Positions 6,987-15,578 of a stretch of 64,000 nucleotides of DNA are shown one piece after another. The position numbers were made by a program, and so were the translations under genes. Source of the DNA: an uncultured Actinomycetes bacterium. GTDB lineage: Bacteria > Actinomycetota > Acidimicrobiia > Acidimicrobiales > Microtrichaceae. The notes beneath the pieces were generated by a model that saw only the letters and a list, made by a program, of their open reading frames with translations, ran no database searches and was not told where the DNA came from. Numbering within the stretch: position 1 is the stretch's first letter; every line of letters starts with the position of its first letter. The DNA is taken from NCBI GenBank assembly GCA_903925745.1, contig CAIYGQ010000174.1, positions 1 through 64,000 of the forward strand, read 5' to 3'.

Positions 6987-8594
6987 CTAGGCGCCGCTCC
7001 GCTCAACCTCGGGGAGCACGCCGGTCGGCAGTGACTCCGGCCAGCCCTGCCGTCTCCACTCGGCGACGGCCGTCGCGACGAACACGGCGTCCGACACGGC
7101 GAGCGGTGGACCGGTCGGCCCGTCGACCTCCACCTCCACGTCGGGAGTCTGGGCGGAGCGCAGCACGCCGAAGGAGCGGACGGTCAGGTCGTGGACCTGT
7201 CCGTCGTCCGACACGGCGATCGACTCCGAGCACACCCAGCCCAGTGCGGCGTGCACCGCGCCGATGCAGTAGGAGCGCAGGACCGCGGCGTCGAGCGGAT
7301 CACCCGGAGCGACCCGCACCAGGACCCTCGGACCGTCCAGGGTGACGGTCGCGCGACCACCACCCGGCTGCGTGACGGACACGGCGTCACCGTCCAGCCG
7401 CAGCAACGGTGACGCCGCACCCGCCGCCGCACTCAACAGCACCGCCTCGGCCCACCCGGCCGCCCGGAGGTGCACCGAGGTCGGCGGTCCGGCGAGGTCG
7501 ACCTGCTCGACGACCAGACCCGGGGCCGCAGCCGCGACCGCGTCGGCGACACCGGGGGTGCGCACCACCCGCAGGACTCCGGTCCCGTCCGCGAGCATCC
7601 CGCCGGCGACCGGGGGCCGCTTCGCGCTACGTCGCGCGCAGTCCTCCCGGGACCAGCGCAGCAGGACCCGTTCGCCGCGCTCGTCGGCGATGCGGCGCGC
7701 CGCAGCCGGAAGCGGGCTGGTGCGCTTGCCGCCGAAGGCGCCGCCGTTCGCCGCTGCGGGCGCCGGCGCGCCGCCGGGTTCACACCACGAACAGTCGGTC
7801 TCCAGGTAGGCGGGATCAACCCAGGAGGTGCGCAGGACCCCGGACCACGATCCGTCGGGCAGGTCCAACGGGGGCCGCGACTCCAGCGTCGTACGACGTC
7901 CCTGGACCGTGCCGGCGGCCGCCCGGGCCGCAGCGGCGTCGGCGGCCACGACCCAGTGGTCCTCCGGGTCGGGGGGCACCACGCCCACCGGCGTGCCATC
8001 GGGCACCACGCCCACCGGCGTGCCATCGGGCACGGTGTCGGACGCGAAGCCGGCCCGGCCCAGCACGACATCGGGGCCCACCCGCTGCGGGGCGCCGAGC
8101 TCCAGCGTGGCCCGCGCGCTGGCGGCCCCGGCGTCCCGGTCGACCGGCGGCACCGAGCCCGCCGCCACCAGTGCGGCGGCCTCGACGATCGTCTGCCAGC
8201 CGGTGCAGCGACACAGGTGGGCGGCGAGCGCCCGGTCCACCGCGCCGCGGTCGGCGAGCGCATCGCTCCGGACGCGCAGGCCCTCCAGGCGGACGATGAT
8301 CCCGGGCGTGCAGAACCCGCACTGCGAGGCCCCGGTCGCGCTGAAGGCGCGTTCCCACAGATCGAGGACATCCGGGGACAGACCGTCGAGCGTCGTCACC
8401 TCCCGGTCGGCGACCCGGCGGAGCGGCGTCACGCACGCCACCCGCGGCGCGCCGTCGACGAGCACGGTGCAACAGCCGCACTGGCCCTGCGGGGCGCAGC
8501 CGTCCTTGACGGACCGGACACCGAGCACCCGGAGCGCATCGAGCAGCGTCTCGGCGCCCTCGGGCGGTTCCACATCCCGGCCGTCCACCCGCAT
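6987..8594 (-). CDS. 2Fe-2S ferredoxin domain fused to partial molybdenum-hydroxylase-like region
   Basis: A 535-residue protein. The N-terminal ~155 residues match the small subunit of xanthine dehydrogenase/CO dehydrogenase-type enzymes: plant-type 2Fe-2S motif CAPQGQCGCCTVLVDG and alpha-helical motif CGFCTPGIIVR ... HLCRCTGW. The remaining ~380 residues keep fragments that recall the molybdopterin subunit (NGGAFGGKRTSPLPAAARRIA, CIGAVHAALGWV) but are far shorter than a full ~750-residue subunit. The start ATG at 8594 is preceded by AGGAGG. No FAD or Mo-cofactor genes are adjacent. Activity is uncertain; it may be a reduced or degraded enzyme. Confidence 0.75.
   Translation of the reverse strand: MRVDGRDVEPPEGAETLLDALRVLGVRSVKDGCAPQGQCGCCTVLVDGAPRVACVTPLRRVADREVTTLDGLSPDVLDLWERAFSATGASQCGFCTPGIIVRLEGLRVRSDALADRGAVDRALAAHLCRCTGWQTIVEAAALVAAGSVPPVDRDAGAASARATLELGAPQRVGPDVVLGRAGFASDTVPDGTPVGVVPDGTPVGVVPPDPEDHWVVAADAAAARAAAGTVQGRRTTLESRPPLDLPDGSWSGVLRTSWVDPAYLETDCSWCEPGGAPAPAAANGGAFGGKRTSPLPAAARRIADERGERVLLRWSREDCARRSAKRPPVAGGMLADGTGVLRVVRTPGVADAVAAAAPGLVVEQVDLAGPPTSVHLRAAGWAEAVLLSAAAGAASPLLRLDGDAVSVTQPGGGRATVTLDGPRVLVRVAPGDPLDAAVLRSYCIGAVHAALGWVCSESIAVSDDGQVHDLTVRSFGVLRSAQTPDVEVEVDGPTGPPLAVSDAVFVATAVAEWRRQGWPESLPTGVLPEVERSGA
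7974..8027. repeat. 27-bp perfect tandem duplication inside the 2Fe-2S fusion gene
   Basis: The unit gggcaccacgcccaccggcgtgccatc occurs twice head-to-tail (7974-8000, 8001-8027). It keeps the frame and duplicates nine residues (GTPVGVVPD) in the inter-domain linker, consistent with a recent slippage or duplication event. Confidence 0.9.
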
Positions 8595-8747
8595 TCGGAC
8601 CTCCTGTCGTCCGGTCCGGTCGGACACCGGACCGGCCCCAGCATGCTGCACCCGGGGGCCGACCGGTGCTCCGGGCCGCTGAGCACCAACGGTGCACCAC
8701 GGCCCCCTGAGCTGGACCGCGGCGCTGGGCCCGGTACCGTCGCCGAC

Positions 8748-9650
8748 GTGACCGACCCGACACTCCCGGACCGCCGGCGGGCGCTCCGCCTCGGAGCGGC
8801 GTGCCTGGGCCTCGGCGTGCTGGGGTCGTCGTGCAGATCGCCGGCGTCACCCACCGTGGAGGCGGGCGACGCTGCGACCGTCCCGCTACAGGTCGTCGGC
8901 GCCTTCCCCACCGGCGTGCCGTACGTGGCGGCCGGCGCCCCGAGCCGGTTGCCGTTCCAGGTGGCGCTGGCCGACGGAACCCTGCTCGACGACCTGCCGG
9001 CCGAGGTGACCGCGACCGTCTGGCGGGACGGACGCCAGGTCGGTGAACCGTTGCGGTTGCGTCCGCAACCCGACGGTGCGGACGCCCCCTACCTGGCGCT
9101 CGAGACCACCTTCGACCTGCCGGTCCTCCACGAGGTGCGAATGCGGCTCGACGACCGGGACCTGTCGGCTCCGGTGGCCGTGTACGAGGCCGCGGCCGTC
9201 GTGACCCCACAGGTGGGCGCGGCCATGCCGGCGGCGGCGACACCCACGACCGAACAACCCCTGACGGTCGACCCCATCTGCACGCTCACGCCGACCTGTC
9301 CCCTGCACGAGACGTCGCTCGATGTCGCCCTCGGCGCGGGCGGCCCGGTGGCTCTGGTGGTCGGGAGCGCGGAGTACTGCCTGGACCTGAGGTGCGGACC
9401 GACGCTCGCGACGTTCGTCCGGACCGCTTCGGCGTTCCCGACCGTGCGGTCGATCCACGCCGAGCCCTACCGCAACCCGAAGGCAGTCCCGACGCTCATC
9501 GAGGCCGATCCGACCGAGCTGGTGGAGCGGCTCGCCATCTCCTGGGAGCCGGCCATCTTCTTCGTGGGCCGGGATGGCCTCATCGCGGCGCGGGCCGATG
9601 CCGTGGCGGGCGAGGAGGAGCTCCGGGGGCTCTTCGCCCGGATCGCCTGA
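8748..9650 (+). CDS. Tat-type lipoprotein with thioredoxin-like domain
   Basis: 300 residues from a GTG at 8748; the ORF-track extension to 7470 runs through the opposite-strand gene. The N-terminus has a twin-arginine stretch (DRRRALRLG), a hydrophobic core and a lipobox-like GSSC (Cys29), so it is probably an exported lipoprotein. The middle is beta-rich. The last ~110 residues look thioredoxin-like (VALVVGSAEYCLDLRCGPTL ... WEPAIFFVGRDGLIAARADA), with Cys spaced C-x4-C rather than CxxC, so a disulfide oxidoreductase role is doubtful. It converges on erpA. Confidence 0.7.
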   Translation: MTDPTLPDRRRALRLGAACLGLGVLGSSCRSPASPTVEAGDAATVPLQVVGAFPTGVPYVAAGAPSRLPFQVALADGTLLDDLPAEVTATVWRDGRQVGEPLRLRPQPDGADAPYLALETTFDLPVLHEVRMRLDDRDLSAPVAVYEAAAVVTPQVGAAMPAAATPTTEQPLTVDPICTLTPTCPLHETSLDVALGAGGPVALVVGSAEYCLDLRCGPTLATFVRTASAFPTVRSIHAEPYRNPKAVPTLIEADPTELVERLAISWEPAIFFVGRDGLIAARADAVAGEEELRGLFARIA

Positions 9651-9724
9651 CCGGGGCGACCGAGCGGACGGCCAAGGTCAACGGGAGGTGCTCGGCCCCG
9701 GCGGGGGCTGGGGCGCCGGGTGCC

Positions 9725-10045
9725 TCAGCTGAAGGACTGGCCGCAGCCGCAGGTGCGCTGCGCGTTGGGGTTCGTGATCGCGAACCCCGACTGGTCCAGG
9801 CCGTCCTTGTAGTCGAGCGTCGCCCCGTGGAGGAGCTGCGCGCTCGACTGGTCGACGACGACACGGACCTCGCCGAACTCCTGGGTCAGGTCGTCATCGG
9901 CCACGTCGGTGTCGAAGAACATCTCGTAGGCGAAACCGGAGCAGCCGCCGGGACGGACGGCGACCCGCAGCGCCAGACCCTCGTCGCCCTCGGCCTCGAT
10001 GAGCTGGGAGACCTTGGTGGTCGCGGACTCGGTCAGGGTGATCAT
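9725..10045 (-). CDS. erpA: A-type iron-sulfur carrier (ErpA/IscA family)
   Basis: Delivers Fe-S clusters to apo-proteins. The 106-residue protein carries the three invariant cysteines (GGCSGF and, at the C-terminus, CGCGQSF). The start was taken at ATG 10045, preceded by GGAGG, giving the family-typical MITLTESA; the ORF-track extension upstream is not supported. Neighbours are a SufR-like Fe-S regulator and Mrp, so this is an iron-sulfur homeostasis cluster. ErpA, SufA and IscA cannot be told apart reliably by sequence alone. Confidence 0.93.
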   Translation of the reverse strand: MITLTESATTKVSQLIEAEGDEGLALRVAVRPGGCSGFAYEMFFDTDVADDDLTQEFGEVRVVVDQSSAQLLHGATLDYKDGLDQSGFAITNPNAQRTCGCGQSFS

Positions 10046-10125
10046 GGCTACCTCCGTCACGGTGCGAGGGACGCTCGGACCGCCTGATTGTACCGGCTGC
10101 GGCCGTGGAAAGACAGGCGGGCCGG

Positions 10126-10812
10126 TCAGTCCGAGGTGCGGATCCCGGCGCAGCACGGCGTCCGGTGTGACAGGTCGTGGAACTCGGTCACCTCGGCGCC
10201 GCCGAGCTCGTCGACGAAGCCCTCCAGCACGCCCCGGTGGAGGGAGCACACCACCTCGGGCTGGTGCTCGGCCAGATCGGCGAACGGACAGTGGCCGAAG
10301 GCCACCGTCGTGACGCCGTCCTCCTCCACCGACGCGGGGTCGAAGCCCAGGTCGTCGAGCATGCAGATCGCCGCGTCGACGCAGGTCCCGCGGACCGCGA
10401 CCGGACCGTGCGCCAGCACCCGACCCTGACGCCGACCCGCCTCGGCGGCCGGTTCGGCATCGACGCCGGCGTCGACGACCACCTCGAGCAGCATGCGGGC
10501 CAGCATCGGGAACACCGGGGGCTCCAGGCCGAGCGACGGCGAGTGCGGGCTCAGCTCGTAGAGCTTCTGCGGGCGGCCCACGCCGCCGCTGGTGTCGGGC
10601 CGCACGTCGAGCAGGCCGACCTCGCGCATCCGCTCCAGGTGGGGGCGCACCGTGTTGGGGTGCAGTCCGAGCGAACCGGCCACGTCAGCGGTCGCGAGCG
10701 GCCGGGGTGACCGGGCCAGCTCCAGGTAGATGGCGTACCGCGTGTTGTCGCCCAGCGCCTTCAACAGGTCGAGTCGACCGGGCGGGTCGGGGTCGCTGCG
10801 CCGGTCGCTCAC
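10126..10812 (-). CDS. SufR-like Fe-S-sensing transcriptional regulator
   Basis: 228 residues. An N-terminal winged helix of ArsR/DeoR type (LLKALGDNTRYAIYLELARS ... LHPNTVRPHLERMREVGLL) is followed by a wing with GRPQKLYELS. The C-terminal part has spaced cysteines (GHCPFADLAEHQPEVVC and TPCCAG) resembling the cluster-ligand pattern of SufR, the repressor of suf operons. It diverges from mrp across about 55 bp and lies upstream of erpA on the same strand, so it probably controls one or both. Cluster binding is inferred. Confidence 0.8.
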   Translation of the reverse strand: MSDRRSDPDPPGRLDLLKALGDNTRYAIYLELARSPRPLATADVAGSLGLHPNTVRPHLERMREVGLLDVRPDTSGGVGRPQKLYELSPHSPSLGLEPPVFPMLARMLLEVVVDAGVDAEPAAEAGRRQGRVLAHGPVAVRGTCVDAAICMLDDLGFDPASVEEDGVTTVAFGHCPFADLAEHQPEVVCSLHRGVLEGFVDELGGAEVTEFHDLSHRTPCCAGIRTSD

Positions 10813-10867
10813 GACGGCATCCTACCGCCGACCGTGATTCCCCGGCCGCCGCCGGTAAAATGCCGTC

Positions 10868-12043
10868 GTGCCCCCGGTCGAGCTGCCCTCCCCCGAGTCG
10901 ATCACGGAACTGCTGCGTGGCGTCGTCGACCCGGAGCTCGGCTCCGACATCGTCGAGCTCGGCATGGCCAAGGGGGTTCGGATCGATCCCGACGGCGTCG
11001 TCCACGTCACCGTCGCCCTGACCACATCGGGCTGTCCGCTGCGGGCGCAGATCCAACGCGACGTCCGGGCGCGGATCGGATCGCTGCCGGGCGTCACGCG
11101 GGTCCGGATGGACTGGAGCGAGCTGACCCAGGAGGAGAAGGCCACCGCCATGGAGCGGGCGCGGCGAAACATCGCCGAGCGGGAGGACGCCACGAACGTC
11201 CCGGCGCGGGCCAAGGTGGTCATGGTGGCCTCCGGCAAGGGCGGTGTCGGCAAGTCGTCGGTCACCGTGAACCTGGCGGCAGCACTCGCGCACCGCGGGC
11301 ACACCGTGGGCGTGCTCGACGCCGACATCTGGGGCTTCTCGGTGCCACGGATGCTCGGTCTGGACGGTCGGCTGGAGGCCGACGGCGAACGCAAGCGCAT
11401 CCGCCCCCAGGAACGTCGCATCGGCGACGGGATGCTGCAGGTCGTCTCCATGGGGTTCCTGGTCGAGGACGAGGAGGCGGCGCTGATGTGGCGGGGCCTG
11501 ATCCTCAACCGGGCCGTCCAGCACTTCCTGGAGGACGTCGACTGGGGCGACCTCGACTACCTGCTGATCGACATGCCGCCCGGCACCGGCGACGTCCAGA
11601 TGGGACTGGCGCGGATGCTGCCGCGAGCGGAGATGGTCGTGGTGACCACCCCGGCCGAGGCCGCCCAGAAGGTCGCCGTCCGCGTGGTCGACATGGGGCG
11701 GAAGAACTTCCTGCGGATCGTCGGCGTGGTCGAGAACATGTCGGTCTACGTCGACGAGGACGGCCGGGAGCACCCCATCTTCGGCTCCGGGGGCGGTCAG
11801 GCACTCGCCGACGCCGTCGGGGTCCCGCTGCTCGGATCGATCCCCATCGAGCCGGCCGTGTCCGAGGGGGGTGATGCCGGCAACCCCGTCGCACTCGGGG
11901 ACGGCCCGGCCGCTGACGCGTTCCGCGAACTGGCGCGGGTGCTGGTCGAGGACGCCGTCCCACCGACGGACCTGACGGGGTGTTCGGCCCGGATGCTCGC
12001 AGCGGTCGACGCCGCGCTGGCCGCCGCCGACGCCGCCGGCTGA
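10868..12043 (+). CDS. mrp: Mrp/NBP35-type ATP-binding Fe-S carrier
   Basis: A 391-residue P-loop ATPase of the Mrp (ApbC) family, thought to load Fe-S clusters onto targets. The N-terminal MIP18/DUF59 domain (about 8-85: RGVVDPELGSDIVELGMAKG) precedes the deviant Walker A MVASGKGGVGKSSVTVNLA, a DADIWGFSVPRMLG loop and LLIDMPPGTGD. The CxxC usually found after ENMS is missing; here it reads ENMSVYVDEDGREHPIFG. The start is GTG 10868. It sits between a SufR-like regulator and a Nudix gene. Confidence 0.93.
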   Translation: MPPVELPSPESITELLRGVVDPELGSDIVELGMAKGVRIDPDGVVHVTVALTTSGCPLRAQIQRDVRARIGSLPGVTRVRMDWSELTQEEKATAMERARRNIAEREDATNVPARAKVVMVASGKGGVGKSSVTVNLAAALAHRGHTVGVLDADIWGFSVPRMLGLDGRLEADGERKRIRPQERRIGDGMLQVVSMGFLVEDEEAALMWRGLILNRAVQHFLEDVDWGDLDYLLIDMPPGTGDVQMGLARMLPRAEMVVVTTPAEAAQKVAVRVVDMGRKNFLRIVGVVENMSVYVDEDGREHPIFGSGGGQALADAVGVPLLGSIPIEPAVSEGGDAGNPVALGDGPAADAFRELARVLVEDAVPPTDLTGCSARMLAAVDAALAAADAAG

Positions 12044-12076
12044 CGGCGCCCGCGGGCCGACTGCGCTCCGGGCCGA

Positions 12077-12952
12077 TCAGTCGACGTCGACGACGGGCAG
12101 GCCCGAGCGGGCGTCGAACGAGGCGCCCGGACCGTCGGGGTCGTCCGGCAGGCGGATCCGCAGTCCGTGGGGTGACTCGACGAGCGTCGGCAGCACGGCG
12201 GGCACGCTGGCGATCGACGCCGCGTGGTCCAGCACGTCGCGGGCGGTGTCGAAGCGGCGCAGCGCGTCGAGCGACCGGATGGTCGGCAGGATCATCGTGA
12301 ACTCACCCGCCCGGTGGCGCTCGAGCGCCTCGTCCGGTCGCATCCAGTGGGTCCCGATGAGCTCGCGCTCATCGTGGACGGCCTCCTGCTGGTCGGGAAG
12401 CGCCGCCACGAAGAAGCGGGTGTCGTAGCGACGGAGCGCGCCGAGGGGGGTGATCCACCGGGCGAAGTAGTGCAACGAGGAGGCGTCGACCAGGAGGCCC
12501 TCCTCGTCGAGGACGTCGAGGAGCGTCCGGTCCGAGCGGTCGACGCTGCGCCGATGGCGGGCGAAGCGTTCGACGACCTGCGCGTCGTCGAACGCCACGG
12601 GCGCACCGTCGGGGCGCACAGCGAGCAGGATCCCGGCCTCCTCGAAGGTCTCCCGCACCGTCGCCATCCAGAACGCCAGTCCTCCGGCGGGGACGTCCAG
12701 TCGTCGGGAGGCCTCGGAGTCGTCGAGGCCGCGGCAACGTGCCGCGAGCCCCGGGTCGTGGTCCTCGGCGTCGAGCCCGCCGCCCGGGAACACGTAGGCG
12801 CCACCCACGAAGTCCGACCGCAGGTTGCGCTGCATGAGGCACACCTCGAACCCGCCGGCAGCACCGCCGTCACGGAGCAACATCACCGTCGCCGCCGGTC
12901 GCACCGGCACGGAGTCGGGGACGTCGGAACGCGCGCTGAGGACGCTGCTCAC
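12077..12952 (-). CDS. Nudix hydrolase (NUDT19-like)
   Basis: A 291-residue Nudix-fold protein. The Nudix box is split as in NUDT19-like members: VFPGGGLDAEDHD, an insertion of ~45 residues, then ATVRETFEEAGILLAV, which provides the REx2EExG metal-binding helix. Nudix enzymes hydrolyse nucleoside diphosphates linked to another group; NUDT19 relatives act on CoA derivatives, but the substrate here is unknown. The GTG start overlaps the fxsA stop by 4 bp (GTGA), so the two are co-transcribed. Confidence 0.88.
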   Translation of the reverse strand: MSSVLSARSDVPDSVPVRPAATVMLLRDGGAAGGFEVCLMQRNLRSDFVGGAYVFPGGGLDAEDHDPGLAARCRGLDDSEASRRLDVPAGGLAFWMATVRETFEEAGILLAVRPDGAPVAFDDAQVVERFARHRRSVDRSDRTLLDVLDEEGLLVDASSLHYFARWITPLGALRRYDTRFFVAALPDQQEAVHDERELIGTHWMRPDEALERHRAGEFTMILPTIRSLDALRRFDTARDVLDHAASIASVPAVLPTLVESPHGLRIRLPDDPDGPGASFDARSGLPVVDVD

Positions 12953-13557
12953 GTGCCGGGAGGAAGTTCGCGGGGCCGGTCCACCTGGACGTCGACGATC
13001 TCGGCCTCGACGATCCCGGGCTCACCGTCGACCGGCCCGCGGGTGGCGTTCCCGACGGGTCCACCGAACCCTCCCGGCCCGGCGAACCCACCCGGTGGCC
13101 GGACGTCGCCGATGATGACCGTCCGGAACGCCGTCGTCCCGCCGAACGGTGCGCCGCCCACGGCCCCGGAGCGGAAAACTGCGGCGCCACGCTCGATCCG
13201 ACGGGCCCACCACCGCTCCACGAGCGGCCGGACCAGCGCCCGCGTCGGCGGCAGCACGAGCACGAAACCGATCGCCGCGGTCACGAACCCCGGGACCAGC
13301 AGGAACAACCCGGCGAGCAGGACCAGCAGGCCGTCGGTGGCGGCACGGTTCGGGCTGCGCCCCTGGGCCAGGTCCTGTTGGGCGCGACGGGCCACCGAGG
13401 CGCCCTGGCGGGCCACCAGCCAGAGCCCGACCATGACGCAACCGACCATGAGCACGGCGGTCCACAGGATGCCGACGACCCCCGCGACCGCGACGATCGA
13501 CCACAGCTGGGCGAGGCCCACCAGAGCCAGGGCCACCAGGACGAGGAGGACGGTCAC
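12949..13557 (-). CDS. fxsA: FxsA family membrane protein
   Basis: A 202-residue inner-membrane protein with about four hydrophobic segments (residues 2-50 as two helices; TDGLLVLLAGLFLLVPGFVTAAIGFVLVLPPTRALVRP as the signature region) and a Gly/Pro-rich cytoplasmic tail. FxsA relieves F-exclusion of phage T7 in E. coli; its physiological role is unsettled. It is coupled to the downstream Nudix gene by a 4-bp overlap. Confidence 0.85.
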   Translation of the reverse strand: MTVLLVLVALALVGLAQLWSIVAVAGVVGILWTAVLMVGCVMVGLWLVARQGASVARRAQQDLAQGRSPNRAATDGLLVLLAGLFLLVPGFVTAAIGFVLVLPPTRALVRPLVERWWARRIERGAAVFRSGAVGGAPFGGTTAFRTVIIGDVRPPGGFAGPGGFGGPVGNATRGPVDGEPGIVEAEIVDVQVDRPRELPPGT

Positions 13558-13674
13558 GACCTTCAGGCTAGGTGGTCCACGGGGGACCCACCGGTCGGAC
13601 GTGAGCGCGGGCTCAGCCCGTGGACCGCGCTGCGTCGAAGGGACGACGGGACCCGGGCCGGACCCGGGACCCGG

Positions 13675-13932
13675 TCAGCTGGCCTCGAGCAGTTGGGTGC
13701 GCTCGGCCTCGTTGAGGCCGCCCCAGACCCCGTGTGGTTCACGGATCTCGAGGGCGTAGTTGAGGCATTCGTCCCGGGCCGCGCACTCGGCGCAGATCGC
13801 CTTGGCGCGGCGTTCCCGCTCGAGCCGGTCGGCCTTGCGCTCGAAGCTGGGCGGCGGGAAGAAGACGACGGCCTGCGGCCCACGACAGGCCGCCCGGTCC
13901 TGCCACGTCACTCTGGATGGTTGTGCACTCAC
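13675..13932 (-). CDS. WhiB-family Fe-S transcription factor
   Basis: An 85-residue WhiB-like protein, a family confined to Actinomycetota and their phages. The four cluster-binding cysteines are visible (AACRGP, then ICAECAARDEC), followed by the GVWGG turn. It senses redox state or NO through a 4Fe-4S cluster and acts with the sigma factor. Proximity to NfeD and the ArsA-like pair recalls mycobacterial whiB4 beside Rv3679-Rv3680 (gene order from memory). A sigma70-like promoter is visible upstream. Confidence 0.94.
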   Translation of the reverse strand: MSAQPSRVTWQDRAACRGPQAVVFFPPPSFERKADRLERERRAKAICAECAARDECLNYALEIREPHGVWGGLNEAERTQLLEAS

Positions 13933-13962
13933 CGAACGACCCCCCAGTCACGGCGTTGCTCG

Positions 13963-13992
13963 ACCCTAGGCAGGGGTACAGATCCCCGACAA
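13963..13992 (-). promoter_or_regulatory. Candidate whiB promoter
   Basis: Reading leftward, TTGTCG (13987-13992) and TAGGGT (13963-13968) are separated by 18 bp, about 30 bp before the whiB ATG. This is a reasonable actinobacterial -35/-10 pair, assigned by eye. Confidence 0.42.
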
Positions 13993-14030
13993 TGATGAAT
14001 TCGCGAGCACTCCGCTCACTTCCGCAAGCA

Positions 14031-14072
14031 CCTGCCAGCGACAACCTGCCAGCGGCAACGTGCCAGCGACAT
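14031..14072. repeat. Three tandem 14-bp repeats upstream of whiB
   Basis: cctgccagcgacaa, cctgccagcggcaa and cgtgccagcgacat lie head-to-tail. Copies 2 and 3 differ from copy 1 by one and two bases. The array lies ~40-70 bp upstream of the candidate -35 box and outside any gene, so it could be a multi-site operator. Confidence 0.75.
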
Positions 14073-14144
14073 AGGGGTCGCGCGCGGCACACGTGTCGCG
14101 CGCTGGAGCCACGAAACAGGGCGGCAGGAACGGGAGGTGGCGGT

Positions 14145-15512
14145 TCAGCGCCGCTTGCGCATCTCGCGGTAGTCGATCGCGCCGCCCACCTCGGGTTCGA
14201 CCTCGAGCACGAGCCCGTCGATCGACACCACCCGCACCGACCCGCCTGATGGGATCGGCGTCGCCCGGTTGGTCCGGGCCCGCCACAGTCCGCCGAGCAC
14301 CTCGACGGTCCCCTCGGGATCCACGCCCTCCACCGCCCGACCCAATTCACCGACGAGCTGTTCCCGGCCGATCGTCGGCGTCGCGAACCGGGTCCGCACC
14401 ATGGCGGGCATGCCCGAGAACACCACCACCGCCATCCCGACGATCCCGACGACCAACGCGATCCACGTCGGGCGGAACTCGCTGAACAGGAACACCGAAC
14501 CGATCGTGAACATCGTCGTGCCGATCACCGACCACGCCCGCGGGATCCCCGTCTGAACGTCGATCGCCGCTGCGACCACCCCACCAACCAGCAGGGCGAG
14601 CGCCCAGCCGTTCCGGGGGAGCTCGGCGACGCCGTAGCCGCCGAGGATCACGCAGACGGCCCCGACCACCCCGGCGATGCCGACGCCGGCGGTGAAGAAC
14701 TCGAAGAGCAACAACCCCAGGCCGGCCGCCAGCAGCAGGTACGCCACCGATGGACTGGCCGCCGTGTGGAACAACTGCACGAACAGCGGCAGCTTCGAGA
14801 AGCGCACCACCGTCACCGGGACCTGGCGACGCTGGCCGTCCTCGGTGACGGTCTCGGTCCGCACACCCTCCAGCGCCACCACGTGCTCGAGCACGGTCGG
14901 GGAGAACCGGTCGACAACCCCGGCGTCGACCGCCTCCTGCGCACCGAGCACCTGGGTGCGGGCGACCGCCGCAGCGCCGGTGAGCAGCTCACCGAACTCG
15001 TCGGCGTCGAGGGACTGCGGTCCGGCGTCCCCGATGGTCGAACCCGGCGAGATGCCGGACGAGTCGGCGACCTGCACCAGGTCGACCACGGCGCCCCGGG
15101 CGGTCGAGCCCGACGGCCCGACCCAGATCGACACGGGGACGTCCGCGCTCGCGATGGCGGTGGCGACCTGTGCCAGCCGGGCGTCGTCGACGGCCGCTCC
15201 CGCCGAATCGAGCTGCAACACGACGGCCACCACCCCGTCGGCGGCGCGGGCACCGGCGAGCGTGTCGACCACGAAGTCCGCCTCGATCTCGTCGATGAGC
15301 CCGTCGACGGCCACGACGTCGACGCAGCCAACCTCCTGGCAGGTGGCGGGCCGGTCGGCGCCGCCCTCGGGGGCGCCCGTCGGGGCGGGATCGTCACCCT
15401 GCGCCCCGGCGGGATCCGCCAGCGACGCCGCCGCGGGCAGCCCGACTGCCAGCAGCGCCACGAGGGCGAGCACGATCCGACGCGGACGCCCCGGTAGCCT
15501 CACGTCCGCCAT
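14145..15512 (-). CDS. NfeD-like membrane serine protease (ClpP-class)
   Basis: 455 residues from ATG 15512. It begins with a signal peptide (VLALVALLAVGLPAAASLA), then a ClpP/SppA-like domain (VVLQLDSAGAAVDDARLAQ, VPVSIWVGPSGSTARGAVVDLVQVAD, SSGISPGSTIGDAGPQ), four or five membrane helices (about 260-390), and a C-terminal NfeD OB-fold domain (LVGELGRAVEGVDPEGTVEVLGGLWRAR). The canonical DSPGG is altered to DSAGA. Full-length NfeD proteins cleave membrane substrates such as stomatin partners; no stomatin gene is adjacent. The ORF-track extension to 16031 overlaps the ArsA-like gene and is rejected. Confidence 0.85.
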   Translation of the reverse strand: MADVRLPGRPRRIVLALVALLAVGLPAAASLADPAGAQGDDPAPTGAPEGGADRPATCQEVGCVDVVAVDGLIDEIEADFVVDTLAGARAADGVVAVVLQLDSAGAAVDDARLAQVATAIASADVPVSIWVGPSGSTARGAVVDLVQVADSSGISPGSTIGDAGPQSLDADEFGELLTGAAAVARTQVLGAQEAVDAGVVDRFSPTVLEHVVALEGVRTETVTEDGQRRQVPVTVVRFSKLPLFVQLFHTAASPSVAYLLLAAGLGLLLFEFFTAGVGIAGVVGAVCVILGGYGVAELPRNGWALALLVGGVVAAAIDVQTGIPRAWSVIGTTMFTIGSVFLFSEFRPTWIALVVGIVGMAVVVFSGMPAMVRTRFATPTIGREQLVGELGRAVEGVDPEGTVEVLGGLWRARTNRATPIPSGGSVRVVSIDGLVLEVEPEVGGAIDYREMRKRR

Positions 15513-15578
15513 CGCTCGTCGCCTCACCGGCGTGCCTCCGTCGATCCGTCTCCGTCGATCCACGACCGAAGGGACTCT

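Noticed and set aside
7974-8027. 27-bp direct repeat considered as an att or IS target duplication
   Set aside because: The copies are adjacent with nothing between them and lie inside an intact reading frame.
12224-13759. 511-aa plus-strand ORF
   Set aside because: Runs antisense to the Nudix and fxsA genes; low-complexity Arg/Pro/Thr composition.
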